NCBI GenBank assembly: GCA_947168885.1
Contig: CAMVNQ010000010.1
Location: 1 to 64,000 of the forward strand
Reading direction: 5' to 3'
From: an uncultured Clostridia bacterium
GTDB lineage: Bacteria > Bacillota > Clostridia > Oscillospirales > Ruminococcaceae
Length of the DNA: 64,000 nucleotides
The notes beneath the pieces are model-generated. The model was not told the origin of the DNA. It worked only from the letters and a program-made list of their open reading frames with translations, and did not search any database. The position numbers and the translations under genes were made by a program. Shown piece after piece: positions 1-7,345 of this stretch (positions within the stretch are counted from its first letter, which is position 1; every line of letters begins with the position of its first letter).

Positions 1-54
1 TGGATTTTTGTGTGGAAATATTGCATTTCGTGAAATGTTCTATTTTGCGAAAAA

Positions 55-522
55 TTACCCTGAAAACAGATTGATGATCTCAATTCCTTTTTCTTTTGCA
101 AATCTTATTGTCTGACCCGTTCCGCTTCGGGGAGTTCTGCAATAGCAAATGCAGCAGTCAGAGAGCTCGACGAGCAACTTATTGCGTTGTTTCATACAGT
201 CGTGGGAATAGTGCTCCGAAATAACCGTAACGCTGTCGGCAACTTGCAGTACATTGTTGTATCTTACAATCTGAGCTTTGTTCCACCCTTTGGTCTGTTC
301 CTTCGGCGGGCAGGGTAAAAGTAAATGCAGCTTTATATCAGGATACTTTGTTTTCAGATCAATGACTGTTTCTGCACATAATAAATCCCAGCCGCAGGCA
401 CCTCCGTTGTAGAAGTCCGTCACGCCTTTTTCCATCATAGTTTCAATAGTATCTTTTAACCTCTGAACCAATTCAGGGGTTGTTTTTATTATCCGGTGTC
501 CGGTAAAACAACAGGCTTTCAT
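55..522 (-). CDS. SLOG-fold protein, DUF1273/YpsA-like
   Basis: The protein has 155 residues. It opens with a CCFTGHR segment and has a GGACGWDLLCAE segment near residue 42, the pattern of the SLOG superfamily (DUF1273/YpsA group), a Rossmann-like fold thought to bind nucleotides or nucleotide-derived ligands. A later segment, CICYCRTPRSGTGQTIRFAKEKGI, supports the second half of the fold. The length fits a single-domain member, so it looks complete. It starts at ATG with a GGAGGT site just upstream and has a plausible promoter in the shared region with the divergent XRE regulator. SLOG proteins are frequent in mobile elements and in conflict systems. The precise function here is unknown, and the family call is by motif recognition only. 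Confidence 0.75.
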   Translation of the reverse strand: MKACCFTGHRIIKTTPELVQRLKDTIETMMEKGVTDFYNGGACGWDLLCAETVIDLKTKYPDIKLHLLLPCPPKEQTKGWNKAQIVRYNNVLQVADSVTVISEHYSHDCMKQRNKLLVELSDCCICYCRTPRSGTGQTIRFAKEKGIEIINLFSG

Positions 523-551
523 AATCTACCTCCAACTTGTACATATAATAC

Positions 552-580
552 ATTCTATCATAAATGCTTATACATTACAA
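552..580 (-). promoter_or_regulatory. Promoter of the SLOG gene
   Basis: On the minus strand, TTGTAA (580-575) and TAGAAT (557-552) are separated by 17 bp. ACTTGTA and TACAAGT half-sites bracket the region (about 536-582) and could be an operator for the divergent XRE repressor. The operator role is inferred. Confidence 0.4.
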
Positions 581-642
581 GTAGGTAGTACAAAATATTT
601 TAATTTAGAGGTAAAATGTTTACAGAAGGGTGGGTATTATTT

Positions 643-954
643 ATGGACGTAAATGACAAATTAAGGAAAATGCTCAACAATCGCGGCTGGACAGAATACA
701 AGATGAGTAAATACAGCGGTCTCTCGGAATCCACAATCGGAAACATATTTAGCCGCAATACTGTTCCGTCAATCGCTACGCTCGAAGCTATTTGCAAAGC
801 CTTTGGCATTACGCTTTCGCAGTTCTTTGCAGATGATGACAGCGAGCTTATTGAGCTCAATGAAGAACTCAAAGAATTATTCAATGACTGGATGACTTTA
901 TCCAAAGAACAAAAAGAAGCCGTCAGCCAACTCCTTAAAACGATGAATAAATAA
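643..954 (+). CDS. XRE-family helix-turn-helix regulator
   Basis: The protein has 103 residues and begins MDVNDKLRKML. An HTH_3/XRE domain fills residues 5-65: YKMSKYSGLSESTIGNIF is the helix-turn-helix and PSIATLEAICKAFGITLSQFF is the typical helix 4-5 segment. The C-terminal 35 residues are acidic and helical and may mediate oligomerization. I chose the ATG at 643 because XRE proteins normally begin about 5-8 residues before the first helix; an upstream in-frame ATG at 616 with a GAGG site would add nine residues. It is divergent from the SLOG gene and probably represses that promoter and its own, as in many mobile elements. Regulation is inferred. Confidence 0.8.
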   Translation: MDVNDKLRKMLNNRGWTEYKMSKYSGLSESTIGNIFSRNTVPSIATLEAICKAFGITLSQFFADDDSELIELNEELKELFNDWMTLSKEQKEAVSQLLKTMNK

Positions 955-992
955 AAAAGACCCGACTATTCATCGGATCGAGAAACATCAAA

Positions 993-1021
993 AGCCTCCG
1001 CTCTGAAACAGAACGGAGGCT
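993..1021 (-). terminator. Terminator after the DUF6809-like gene
   Basis: On the minus strand the arms AGCCTCCG and CGGAGGCT enclose a roughly 12-nt loop and are followed by TTTTGATG, a few bases after the stop codon at 1027. The short T-run makes it a moderate terminator. It lies in the convergent gap with the XRE gene. Confidence 0.5.
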
Positions 1022-1026
1022 GTCGG

Positions 1027-1296
1027 TTAGTCTATACTATTGTAGATGTCAATTGCGAATCTTGCACCGAGCCTAAAGCCTTTTTCAAATTCGTTTAAAA
1101 GCAGTATGCTCTGAAGATCAATCTGCATCTTACGGTATTTTGTTATAAGCTCCTCGGATTCAGGAGATCTACTTGATATTTCTTCCTCAATCTTTAAGAA
1201 CTCTTCCAATATCTCGTCATATTCATCAGACTCAACTGCTTTCTGCTCAAACGGTATGACCCTACCATAATAGAATTCTTCTATGATACTTTTCAT
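1027..1296 (-). CDS. Small acidic helical protein, DUF6809-like
   Basis: The protein has 89 residues, is strongly acidic and is predicted to be all-helical (IEEFYYGRVIP at the start, EFEKGFRLGARFAIDIY at the end). The pattern resembles the DUF6809 family of small proteins seen repeatedly in clostridial mobile elements. That assignment is from memory of the pattern, not a search. A clear AGGAGGAATCC ribosome site precedes the ATG. It lies 63 bp downstream of the truncated integrase on the same strand and may be cotranscribed with the mobilization genes. No enzymatic motif is visible, and a regulatory or structural role is only a guess. Confidence 0.55.
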   Translation of the reverse strand: MKSIIEEFYYGRVIPFEQKAVESDEYDEILEEFLKIEEEISSRSPESEELITKYRKMQIDLQSILLLNEFEKGFRLGARFAIDIYNSID

Positions 1297-1359
1297 AATA
1301 TGGATTCCTCCTGATATATTCGGTTGTAATAATCATAAAAAGTATCACATTATCGGCGA

Positions 1360-1884
1360 TTAGTTGAATTGGTAGGGTGTAGCTATCGGGTTGTCCGTCA
1401 GCATTTCCATACGGATAGCGTAGGTGAAAACGCTTGATATGAAGCTCAGATGATGGATCGCGCTCTTACGGGTCAGCGGTTTACCGTTCTGTCGGTTCTT
1501 CCCGTTGAGCATAAGATCATTGATAAACATCTGAATGTCGCGGGATGTGACCTTGTCAAGCCTTAAATGCCCGATAGCGGGATAAATACGATACGTCAGC
1601 TGTTTCTGCAAAGTGAATGTGGACTTGCGCATATTAGGTCTTGCATATTCCTCGATCCACTGCTCTGCGAATGTCTGAAACTTGATATTTGCAGTTATCT
1701 TCCCCCTGCTGCATTTTTCCTCGAACATTACTACAATCTTATCGAGCTCTTTCTTGATCTGACGTGCGCTCATGTTCTCGGGCGGTTTCCATGTCTTGGT
1801 CTGAAAGACCTGCTTTCCGTTTACGTCGTATCCGCAGGATACCCTTATTCTATAAGAGTTACCCCTCTTGGTAACATTTGCCAT
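1360..1884 (-). pseudogene. Truncated tyrosine site-specific integrase (N-terminal part)
   Basis: The 174 residues cover the arm-type DNA-binding domain (residues 1-60, MANVTKRGNSYRIRVSCGYD, then a TKTWKPP segment) and the SAM-like core-binding domain (about 65-165, FAEQWIEEYARPNMRKSTF, then TYRIYPAIGHLRLDKVTSRDIQ and HLSFISSVFTYAIRM). Full tyrosine integrases are 350-400 residues and carry the R...HxxR...Y catalytic residues in the C-terminal domain. None is present here: the frame stops after DNPIATPYQFN and another gene begins 63 bp later. It should therefore be inactive as a recombinase, unless a short form acts as a directionality or inhibitor protein. The start is supported by AAGGAGG upstream of the ATG. 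Confidence 0.85.
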
Positions 1885-2050
1885 AGCTTGTTTCCTCCTT
1901 TAAACAAGCCGGTAGCCATATCTATAATTATAATTTTACTCTTTAAAGCGCTTTTTGTCAAGTATTATTAAAGGGTTTGTAGAACTTTTTCAGATATGTG
2001 CTACCGGTTAAATCCATTATTTCATTGTTATTTGTATTTTTCTATATCTG

Positions 2051-3430
2051 TTATCTGATTTTGAACTTTTTGATGACATCTACAACAGGATGCAGGAATT
2101 TGTCGAGCTGTTCTTTAAGACTCAGGCTTTCGATAAATTCCATTAACTTGTTGTATTTCTTTTTCCATTCCTCTATTTCGGCTTTCAGGCTGGCTATCGT
2201 GCGGGAAAGCTGACTGTGAGAGGCATTGAGATCATCTATCTTTGCTTTTTGTTCATCGTTCTTTTTCTGTAAATCCTCCTTTTCTTTGGTAAGCTGCGAC
2301 TTTTCTTCTTTCAAGGTCTTTATCTGCGCATTGAGTTCCTTTTCGTGGTTTTCTGCGGCGATCTGTTTTTTTGCGAGCGCGGAAACCTTGTCGTAATCAT
2401 CGGCAGCGACGGTTATCTTCCCGCCGAACATCGTCTTTTTTGTTTCAATGTAGTCGATGTTCTTGATCTGCGTGGCTTTTTCGGCACTCTCGGCAATAAG
2501 TGCCTGCTGCTCCGCAAGCTGTGAAGCGGTTTCGGACAGTTCCTCGGTCTTGGCGGTCAATTCCTCCGTGACCTGTGCGATCTCGGTTTGCTTTGCGCTG
2601 ATCTGGGTGTCCATACTCTGGACATCCCTGCGTTTCTGCTGAAACTCGCCGTCAAGCCGCTCAATAGCCGCTTCTGCACTCTCTATCAGATCTTCGCGCT
2701 GGTGCAATACCCATTCCGCGCTGTGCGCCTTACCTTCAAGAGTTTTCAGCTCCTTCTGCCGCTGCTGTTTCTTGTAATCGAGAACGGAAAGATGCTCGTT
2801 GTGTGTTCCGAGCTGCTCCCACTCAATGCCGCGTGTGAGCATAACCTCGGAAAGTGCCTGTTTCTCGCGCTCTATCCACTTTTTCGTGTTCGTCTCCAGT
2901 TTTCCTTCGCACCGAAAGCCCTGCTGTTCGAGAGCCTTTGACAGCGAGTTCCGTGTGGATAATCCCCGCTTCTGACCGGTAGCGAACGGCACAAAATCGA
3001 TGTGAACGTGTGGCGTAGCTTCATCAAGGTGGATAACGGCGTTGAATACACGGATGTTCGGATTACGCTTGATGAAGCCCTCCGTGAACTCTTTCAGTAT
3101 TTCCGTGGTTAGCTTGGCTTCGTCCGAGCCAACCGGCGTGTCGTCCATATTCCCGACTTGGAAGATGACCTCGTAGAACTCCTTCTCCTGCCGTCCGTGG
3201 CGGATATGATCGCGATAATCGTGTATCTCCCTGTCCTTGCGGGTCTGACGGGCGTTGTACTCTTTCAGAGCATCGTCGAACAGCTCGTGATACACCTGTT
3301 TAATATCGTCCTGTACAATTGCGATATTGTCCTTAACGCGCGTCTTATCGACGTTCTCGGCGATGAACTTCCGGTTGTTGTGGTTCACATCGCCCTTGTC
3401 GATCTGACCGCTTATCGTTCTTTTAATCAA
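2051..3430 (-). CDS. MobV-family relaxase (Pre/Mob)
   Basis: The protein has 459 residues. The N-terminal half is a MobV (Pfam Mob_Pre) relaxase domain. The diagnostic histidine motif HLDEATPHVHIDFVPF lies near residue 133, and an HDYRDHIRHGRQEKEFYE segment near residue 70 fits the family's N-terminal region. Residues 220-440 are a long coiled coil rich in Gln, Glu and Lys, as usual in this family. The enzyme would nick oriT and lead single-stranded transfer using a conjugation machinery supplied in trans. Its start overlaps the upstream excisionase-like gene by 8 bp, so the two are translationally coupled. No type IV secretion genes are visible in the window, so the element looks mobilizable rather than self-transmissible. 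Confidence 0.88.
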   Translation of the reverse strand: MIKRTISGQIDKGDVNHNNRKFIAENVDKTRVKDNIAIVQDDIKQVYHELFDDALKEYNARQTRKDREIHDYRDHIRHGRQEKEFYEVIFQVGNMDDTPVGSDEAKLTTEILKEFTEGFIKRNPNIRVFNAVIHLDEATPHVHIDFVPFATGQKRGLSTRNSLSKALEQQGFRCEGKLETNTKKWIEREKQALSEVMLTRGIEWEQLGTHNEHLSVLDYKKQQRQKELKTLEGKAHSAEWVLHQREDLIESAEAAIERLDGEFQQKRRDVQSMDTQISAKQTEIAQVTEELTAKTEELSETASQLAEQQALIAESAEKATQIKNIDYIETKKTMFGGKITVAADDYDKVSALAKKQIAAENHEKELNAQIKTLKEEKSQLTKEKEDLQKKNDEQKAKIDDLNASHSQLSRTIASLKAEIEEWKKKYNKLMEFIESLSLKEQLDKFLHPVVDVIKKFKIR

Positions 3431-3617
3431 GCTCCGTTCTGCCCTCCCCCATTCTCCTGCCGAATACCGTTTCGTACAAGTCCTCCTCGGCTATGAGGTA
3501 CTTGTTGCCAGCTTTGAAGCACCTGAGCTGTCCGCTCTTACACATTTGTCTTATGCGGTACTCAGTGAGTCCTTCGATAAGCTGTGCTGCCTGCTTAATG
3601 GTTAAAATTCTCTTCAT
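3423..3617 (-). CDS. Excisionase-like small DNA-binding protein
   Basis: The protein has 64 residues with a MerR/excisionase-type winged helix: ILTIKQAAQLIEGLTEYRIRQ, then a GQLRCFKAGNKYLI wing and a short basic tail. This size and pattern match the helix-turn-helix_17/Xis proteins that accompany integrases and relaxases in integrated mobile elements of Firmicutes. It would bind the element ends or regulate mobilization. An 8-bp overlap with the relaxase start indicates an operon. Because the local integrase is truncated, excision would need a recombinase in trans. The family call is firm; the excisionase function is inferred. Confidence 0.75.
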   Translation of the reverse strand: MKRILTIKQAAQLIEGLTEYRIRQMCKSGQLRCFKAGNKYLIAEEDLYETVFGRRMGEGRTELD

Positions 3618-3738
3618 TGTTGCCTCCGTTTCTGTCTCTGTTCCGTGAGCCTATCGGCTCCTTACACCGTTAATATCGTATAGATTACCCGTAACCTGAA
3701 ATAATTACAGGTTGTAATATCAGGCAGGTTCGATGCAC
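3618..3738. other. Gap upstream of the mobilization operon; candidate oriT region
   Basis: This non-coding stretch lies directly upstream of the xis-mob operon. It holds an inverted repeat with arms AACCTG and CAGGTT (about 3699-3719) and a second small one (GAGCC/GGCTC, 3648-3660). MobV oriT sites usually lie just upstream of the mob gene and contain such repeats, so it is the best oriT candidate here. I cannot recognise a nick-site consensus, so this is inference. Confidence 0.3.
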
Positions 3739-3767
3739 TTGACAAATCTGCACAAATAAGCTATAAT
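3739..3767 (+). promoter_or_regulatory. Sigma-A promoter of the zinc-finger gene
   Basis: TTGACA (3739-3744) and TATAAT (3762-3767) are separated by exactly 17 bp, with the gene start at 3834. Confidence 0.8.
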
Positions 3768-3833
3768 ATACTAAACCTCACAATAATATAATTAAGGATT
3801 TGCAGTTTAATACAATGCATTTGGGAGCTACTT

Positions 3834-4829
3834 ATGATTTATTTTGGGTATTATTTCGAGTACAGAAAAGGAAAAGCGCACATTGGTATCTCAAATGACA
3901 CCAAAGTGCGCGAGTTTAAAGATTATAGGATTTCGGACATTGTGCGCCAGATCTACGAGTTTTCCGTAAACCACGCAGCGCTGAAAACCGGAGTTGAGAA
4001 CCTGTGCAATGCGCTGACGAACGGAAAGGGCGAACGTAAGGCTGCTATGGAGCCGCTTGAAGCACTGGCGATGAACGACAACATCTGCCTGCAATACATC
4101 ATTGCTCGGTTATTTGACGATTTCGGGAATGCGGAGATCGACTTCGGGAGTGGTAAACAATCCCTTACGACATTCATCAACGGTCTGACGCTGCCGCTGA
4201 ATATGGAGAAAAAGCGGAAGAAGTGGCAGACCGAGCTGATGAACACATTCAACAATCTGACAGCGCCGTTCGTTTCCATTGAGGGTACGCTCGCCAATCC
4301 GAACAGCACCGCGACTACGGTCATCTGCGGGAATAAACAATACACTGTCTGCGATACGATGGACTTCTTCATCTGCGATCTGCACCGCGGTTGCGAGGAC
4401 CACGACATTAAGATCACTCGCTGCGAGATCTGCGGGAAAATGTTTGCGCCTCCCAGCGGACGGGTCAAGTATTGCTCAAATGAGTGCAGCATTAAGGCTC
4501 GGAACGATAACATCAAAAAGATACGAAGCACGGTCGCTACCGATCCGATCAGGCACGAGGTCGAACGCTCGATCAGCTATATGAAGAATTACGACAAGAA
4601 AGTTAAGGACGCGCTCGGTGCCGACAGCAGGCAGTATATTGAGCTTCATAACGATTTTGCGGAATACAAGGATGATATACGGAACAAGCGTGAACGGCTG
4701 ATACGCGATGTTGAGCGGGATAAAATGGATGTGCCGGACGCGGTTGACGCTATGAGTAAGTTCGACAAAGAGCGGGAGAAGAAGTTTGCGAAGAAAGCGA
4801 CTGTACTGTTGATAGCTGCAAAGGCGTGA
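3834..4829 (+). CDS. Unknown protein with CxxC zinc finger, DUF6076-like
   Basis: The protein has 331 residues. The middle holds a clear zinc-binding motif, CEICGKMF, then CSNEC about 16 residues later (around residues 199-220), like the treble-clef finger of DUF6076-type proteins in Firmicute mobile elements. The N-terminal 190 residues have no motif I recognise. The C-terminal 110 residues are charged and helical (DIRNKRERLIRDVERDKMDV), probably a coiled coil. A consensus promoter lies upstream. It is the first cargo gene after the divergent mobilization operon. A nucleic-acid-binding role is plausible from the finger, but the function is unknown. Confidence 0.55.
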   Translation: MIYFGYYFEYRKGKAHIGISNDTKVREFKDYRISDIVRQIYEFSVNHAALKTGVENLCNALTNGKGERKAAMEPLEALAMNDNICLQYIIARLFDDFGNAEIDFGSGKQSLTTFINGLTLPLNMEKKRKKWQTELMNTFNNLTAPFVSIEGTLANPNSTATTVICGNKQYTVCDTMDFFICDLHRGCEDHDIKITRCEICGKMFAPPSGRVKYCSNECSIKARNDNIKKIRSTVATDPIRHEVERSISYMKNYDKKVKDALGADSRQYIELHNDFAEYKDDIRNKRERLIRDVERDKMDVPDAVDAMSKFDKEREKKFAKKATVLLIAAKA

Positions 4830-4935
4830 CAAATGTGATAGTAGGCTTCAATTCCGTTCGCCGTGCGGATTTGAGCTGTCACGCTATGATGTGACGGCGG
4901 TGTGACAGGTAAAAAAAAGAAAGAGTGAGATCTAT

Positions 4936-5817
4936 TTGAAGAAGAATTTGATTATTGTTGGTAACGGCTTTGATCTCCACCATAATATGAAAACACAATA
5001 TTCTGACTATAGGGATTATTTACTACGCTCTGACAATAAGGATATTGTTGATTGTTTTGAATTATCTTTAGAAGGCGATAATGATATAGCACTAGTTAAT
5101 CTTTTGTGGAGCCGTATGGAAGAAATTATTTCTATCTTACCATATGAACAGGCATACACATATCTTAAGAGGTATGATGATGACGATTGGTCCGATTCAT
5201 ATCATCATGATTTCCAATATGAGATTGAAAGAATGGCAAAATACTGGCCGGCGATAAAAGACAATCTGGCTCCGTGGATTAGATCTTTAGAATATACTGG
5301 TGCGTGCGATAATTTGAAAAGGATAATTAACAACGAAGCAAATTTCATTTCGTTTAATTATACTAATACTCTAGAAATTTTATATGGTATTATTAAAGAT
5401 GACATTTGCTATATACACGGCGACGCATCCAAAGAAAACCATTTAATTTTGGGGCATCGAAATGAAAGCTATTATCCAGAATGGGATGATAATAATACAG
5501 ATGAAGATGTTAGACTGCTAAATGCAGGCACATTTATGGAGCGGTTTAGAAAACAAACATATAAGCCTATTGAAAAAATATGTGCTTCAAATGCTAAATT
5601 TAATCTTTTCTTATCCGAATACAGATATTCAAATATTTATATGATTGGATTGTCTTACAATGATATTGATAGTTTTTATATCAAAGAGATTGGAATGAAA
5701 CAAAAATCAAAGTGGCATTTTGTATATTACAATGACACTGATCGTAAAAAAATATCGGAGTATGCAAAAGATATTGGTGTATCTGATTATTCTTTAATAA
5801 CCCATGATGATATTTGA
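4936..5817 (+). CDS. AbiH-family abortive phage infection protein
   Basis: The protein has 293 residues. The start KKNLIIVGNGFDLHH is the signature of AbiH proteins (Pfam AbiH), a group linked to abortive infection in lactococci and placed near SIR2-like nucleotide-binding folds. Further family features are the FISFNYTNTLE segment near residue 138, IHGDAS near 160 and ILGH near 171. The C-terminal part has the typical YMIGLSYNDIDSFYIKEI segment. I place the start at TTG 4936 because GNGFD normally lies within ten residues of the N-terminus and a purine-rich site precedes it. The gene is markedly AT-rich compared with the 3834 gene, suggesting separate acquisition. Defence function is inferred from the family. 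Confidence 0.85.
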   Translation: MKKNLIIVGNGFDLHHNMKTQYSDYRDYLLRSDNKDIVDCFELSLEGDNDIALVNLLWSRMEEIISILPYEQAYTYLKRYDDDDWSDSYHHDFQYEIERMAKYWPAIKDNLAPWIRSLEYTGACDNLKRIINNEANFISFNYTNTLEILYGIIKDDICYIHGDASKENHLILGHRNESYYPEWDDNNTDEDVRLLNAGTFMERFRKQTYKPIEKICASNAKFNLFLSEYRYSNIYMIGLSYNDIDSFYIKEIGMKQKSKWHFVYYNDTDRKKISEYAKDIGVSDYSLITHDDI

Positions 5818-5834
5818 TTATCAGTTTATGTGAC

Positions 5835-6005
5835 TACTCTATTGTTTCGGCGCGCGGCGTTAGCCGCTTCCTTGCCGCCCCAGATTACAGAGGCGGCTTA
5901 AGGGAGTCCAGAGGGAACGGCTGGCGCAAAGGGACTTTTGATAGGAGCTCGCGAACTGTCAAAAGTACCTTTACGTTACTTTCGCAGAAAGTAACAAAGG
6001 CGAGG
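5835..6005. repeat. GC-rich hairpin-rich intergenic element
   Basis: This non-coding segment downstream of AbiH contains at least two strong hairpins. The arms ACTTTTGA and TCAAAAGT (about 5933-5973) are extended by AAGG/CCTT. Then come GTTACTTTC and GAAAGTAAC around a 3-base loop (about 5974-5994). It also holds GC-rich short inverted repeats. No open frame with a ribosome site is convincing. It resembles the dispersed intergenic hairpin sequences seen elsewhere in this window. Confidence 0.5.
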
Positions 6006-6037
6006 TAGCTCCAAACACAAAAATGATAATCTTTATT

Positions 6038-6102
6038 CACGGAGTTGGTGGACTTGAATGGCTGCCGGCTCCGTGATCTATTATGGCTGTCACGTTTGTC
6101 AC
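6038..6102 (+). repeat. vapBC-flanking repeat, left copy
   Basis: The hairpin arms CACGGAG (6038-6044) and CTCCGTG (6069-6075) are followed by CTGTCACGTTTGTCAC (6087-6102). A related copy lies at 6925-6983, immediately after vapC. The two copies bracket the toxin-antitoxin genes. Confidence 0.55.
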
Positions 6103-6105
6103 TCG

Positions 6106-6170
6106 GTCGATACTTGTATGCGCGCGTCGTGCGCGCTTTGGGTATCGACTTGCGCTGCTTCGTGCAGCGG
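6106..6170. other. Nested hairpin upstream of vapBC
   Basis: GTCGATAC and GTATCGAC arms enclose a second stem of GCGCGC arms, followed by a small GCTGC/GCAGC stem. The first could be a factor-independent pause or the base of a small RNA, but no T-run follows. The function is unknown. Confidence 0.4.
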
Positions 6171-6281
6171 CGGGTATTATCAGAAAATTTCTGTAAATAT
6201 CCGCAAACCTCTTGATTTTTCTGAGATTGTGGTGTATAATATGTATATACAGGTGTATATACTTCGAAAGGAGTGGTTTTT

Positions 6282-6518
6282 ATGGTAACTGCAAAAGTAT
6301 TTCAAAGCGGAAACAGTCAAGCTATCCGCATACCGAACGAATATCGCACAGAACAAACGGAATTTATAATACACAAGCTCGGCGAGGGGTTTTATCTGAT
6401 ACCGACATCCGATCCGTGGAGTTTTCTGCGCGGTAGTCTCGGTGCTGCGGCTTCGGAGCCCGAATTTGAAAGAGATCAGCCTGATCTCAGCGATATTGGC
6501 GAGCGGGAGGAGTTCTGA
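6282..6518 (+). CDS. vapB: VapB-type antitoxin
   Basis: The protein has 78 residues. The N-terminus MVTAKVFQSGNSQAIRIPNEY is the classic AbrB/SpoVT swapped-hairpin DNA-binding domain of VapB antitoxins. The tail is acidic and flexible (EPEFERDQPDLSDIGEREEF), as expected for the toxin-wrapping region. I chose the ATG at 6282 because AAAGGAG lies 8 bp upstream; a GTG at 6273 is in frame but falls inside that site. The stop overlaps the vapC start (ATGA), the standard coupling of such pairs. It would neutralize VapC and, with it, repress its own promoter. Confidence 0.88.
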   Translation: MVTAKVFQSGNSQAIRIPNEYRTEQTEFIIHKLGEGFYLIPTSDPWSFLRGSLGAAASEPEFERDQPDLSDIGEREEF

Positions 6519-6916
6519 TGTATCTTCTCGACACGAACATCTGTATTTATGCTATTAAAGGTAAATACCCTGTAATCGCAGAAAAGCTCCTGTCCATTAA
6601 CCCAGACGAAATAAAGGTGTCCACCGTGACTGTAATGGAGCTCGAATATGGTGCAGCCAAAAGCAAATGGAGCGACCGCTCGCGTGAAGCCATAAAGGCT
6701 TTTCTTGCGTCATTTGAAATCCTACCGTTTTCCGATATGGATGCCGCTGTGTGCGGACAACTTCGCGCTGATCTCGCCGTTCGCGGAACGCCAATCGGAG
6801 CTTATGATATTATGATCGCGGCGCAGGGCATTTCTCGCGGATTGACTGTTGTAACGCATAATACCGGCGAATTTCAGCATGTGGCAGGTATTAAACTGGA
6901 GGATTGGGTCGAATAA
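6518..6916 (+). CDS. vapC: VapC-type PIN-domain toxin
   Basis: The protein has 132 residues. MYLLDTNICIYAI carries the first catalytic Asp of the PIN fold, the TVTVMELEYGA segment the second acidic residue (Glu), and GAYDIMIAAQGI plus VVTHNTGEF the later conserved residues (Asp/His-Asn-Thr-Glu). The length is typical for VapC ribonucleases, which cleave tRNA or rRNA and arrest growth. All key acidic residues appear present, so it is probably active. It is translationally coupled to vapB. Its location on a mobile island suggests roles in element maintenance or phage defence. Confidence 0.9.
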   Translation: MYLLDTNICIYAIKGKYPVIAEKLLSINPDEIKVSTVTVMELEYGAAKSKWSDRSREAIKAFLASFEILPFSDMDAAVCGQLRADLAVRGTPIGAYDIMIAAQGISRGLTVVTHNTGEFQHVAGIKLEDWVE

Positions 6917-6924
6917 CTATTCAA

Positions 6925-6983
6925 CAACGGAGTGGGTTTGTTTTAAGGCAGCCTGCTCCGTTGATTTCTGTCATGTTTGTCAC
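6925..6983 (+). repeat. vapBC-flanking repeat, right copy
   Basis: CAACGGAG (6925-6932) pairs with CTCCGTTG (6956-6963) and is followed by CTGTCATGTTTGTCAC (6968-6983). It is organised like the left copy at 6038-6102. The hairpin also lies directly after the vapC stop and may end transcription weakly. Confidence 0.55.
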
Positions 6984-7117
6984 ACTTTCACGGGGCACTT
7001 TTACATATATATTATGATTTGTTCGCCGTCTATCATCGAACAGTCCGTCATTTTGCTGTGATACGTCGGATTGATTTGTTAAACGTGCACAAAAACAGTT
7101 TACATTTAATATCGATA

Positions 7118-7146
7118 TTGCATTTTCATCCCATTTGTGGTATTAT
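7118..7146 (+). promoter_or_regulatory. Sigma-A promoter for leader RNA and membrane gene
   Basis: TTGCAT (7118-7123) and TATTAT (7141-7146) are separated by 17 bp. The predicted start near 7153 coincides with the first base of the outer helix of the structured leader. Confidence 0.7.
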
Positions 7147-7152
7147 ATAAGT

Positions 7153-7301
7153 GCTACATAAACCTAATATCATAAAGATAAAGTGTGTACCATACCTTTC
7201 GGTAGAGGTACAGGCTTAATATCGTCATGCTTTGTCTTTATGCGATAGGGTTTGTGTAGCAGCAATCGAGCTTGTATTTTTACAGGTGCGCGGCTCGATT
7301 G
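7153..7301 (+). ncRNA. Structured leader RNA, unknown class (candidate riboswitch or small RNA)
   Basis: There are two 12-bp helices and one 9-bp helix. The outer pair is GCTACATAAACC (7153-7164) with GGTTTGTGTAGC (7249-7260), with only one G-U. Inside it, ATAAAGATAAAG (7172-7183) pairs with CTTTGTCTTTAT (7230-7241), again with one G-U. An apical hairpin is built on GTACC/GGTAC around 7187-7211. A separate hairpin, CAATCGAGC (7263-7271) with GCTCGATTG (7293-7301), follows. The ATG of the next gene is at 7346. The start of the RNA matches the promoter. I do not recognise it as any known riboswitch class. The 7062-7345 interval has no credible coding frame. Confidence 0.6.
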
Positions 7302-7345
7302 TAGCTGCGCACTTTTGGTTAATATTTGATTTTGGAGGAAAGAAA

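Noticed and set aside
5814-6288. Short plus-strand open frames between abiH and vapB
   Set aside because: They cross hairpin-rich repeat sequence, have no ribosome sites and end within or beside the vapB promoter region.
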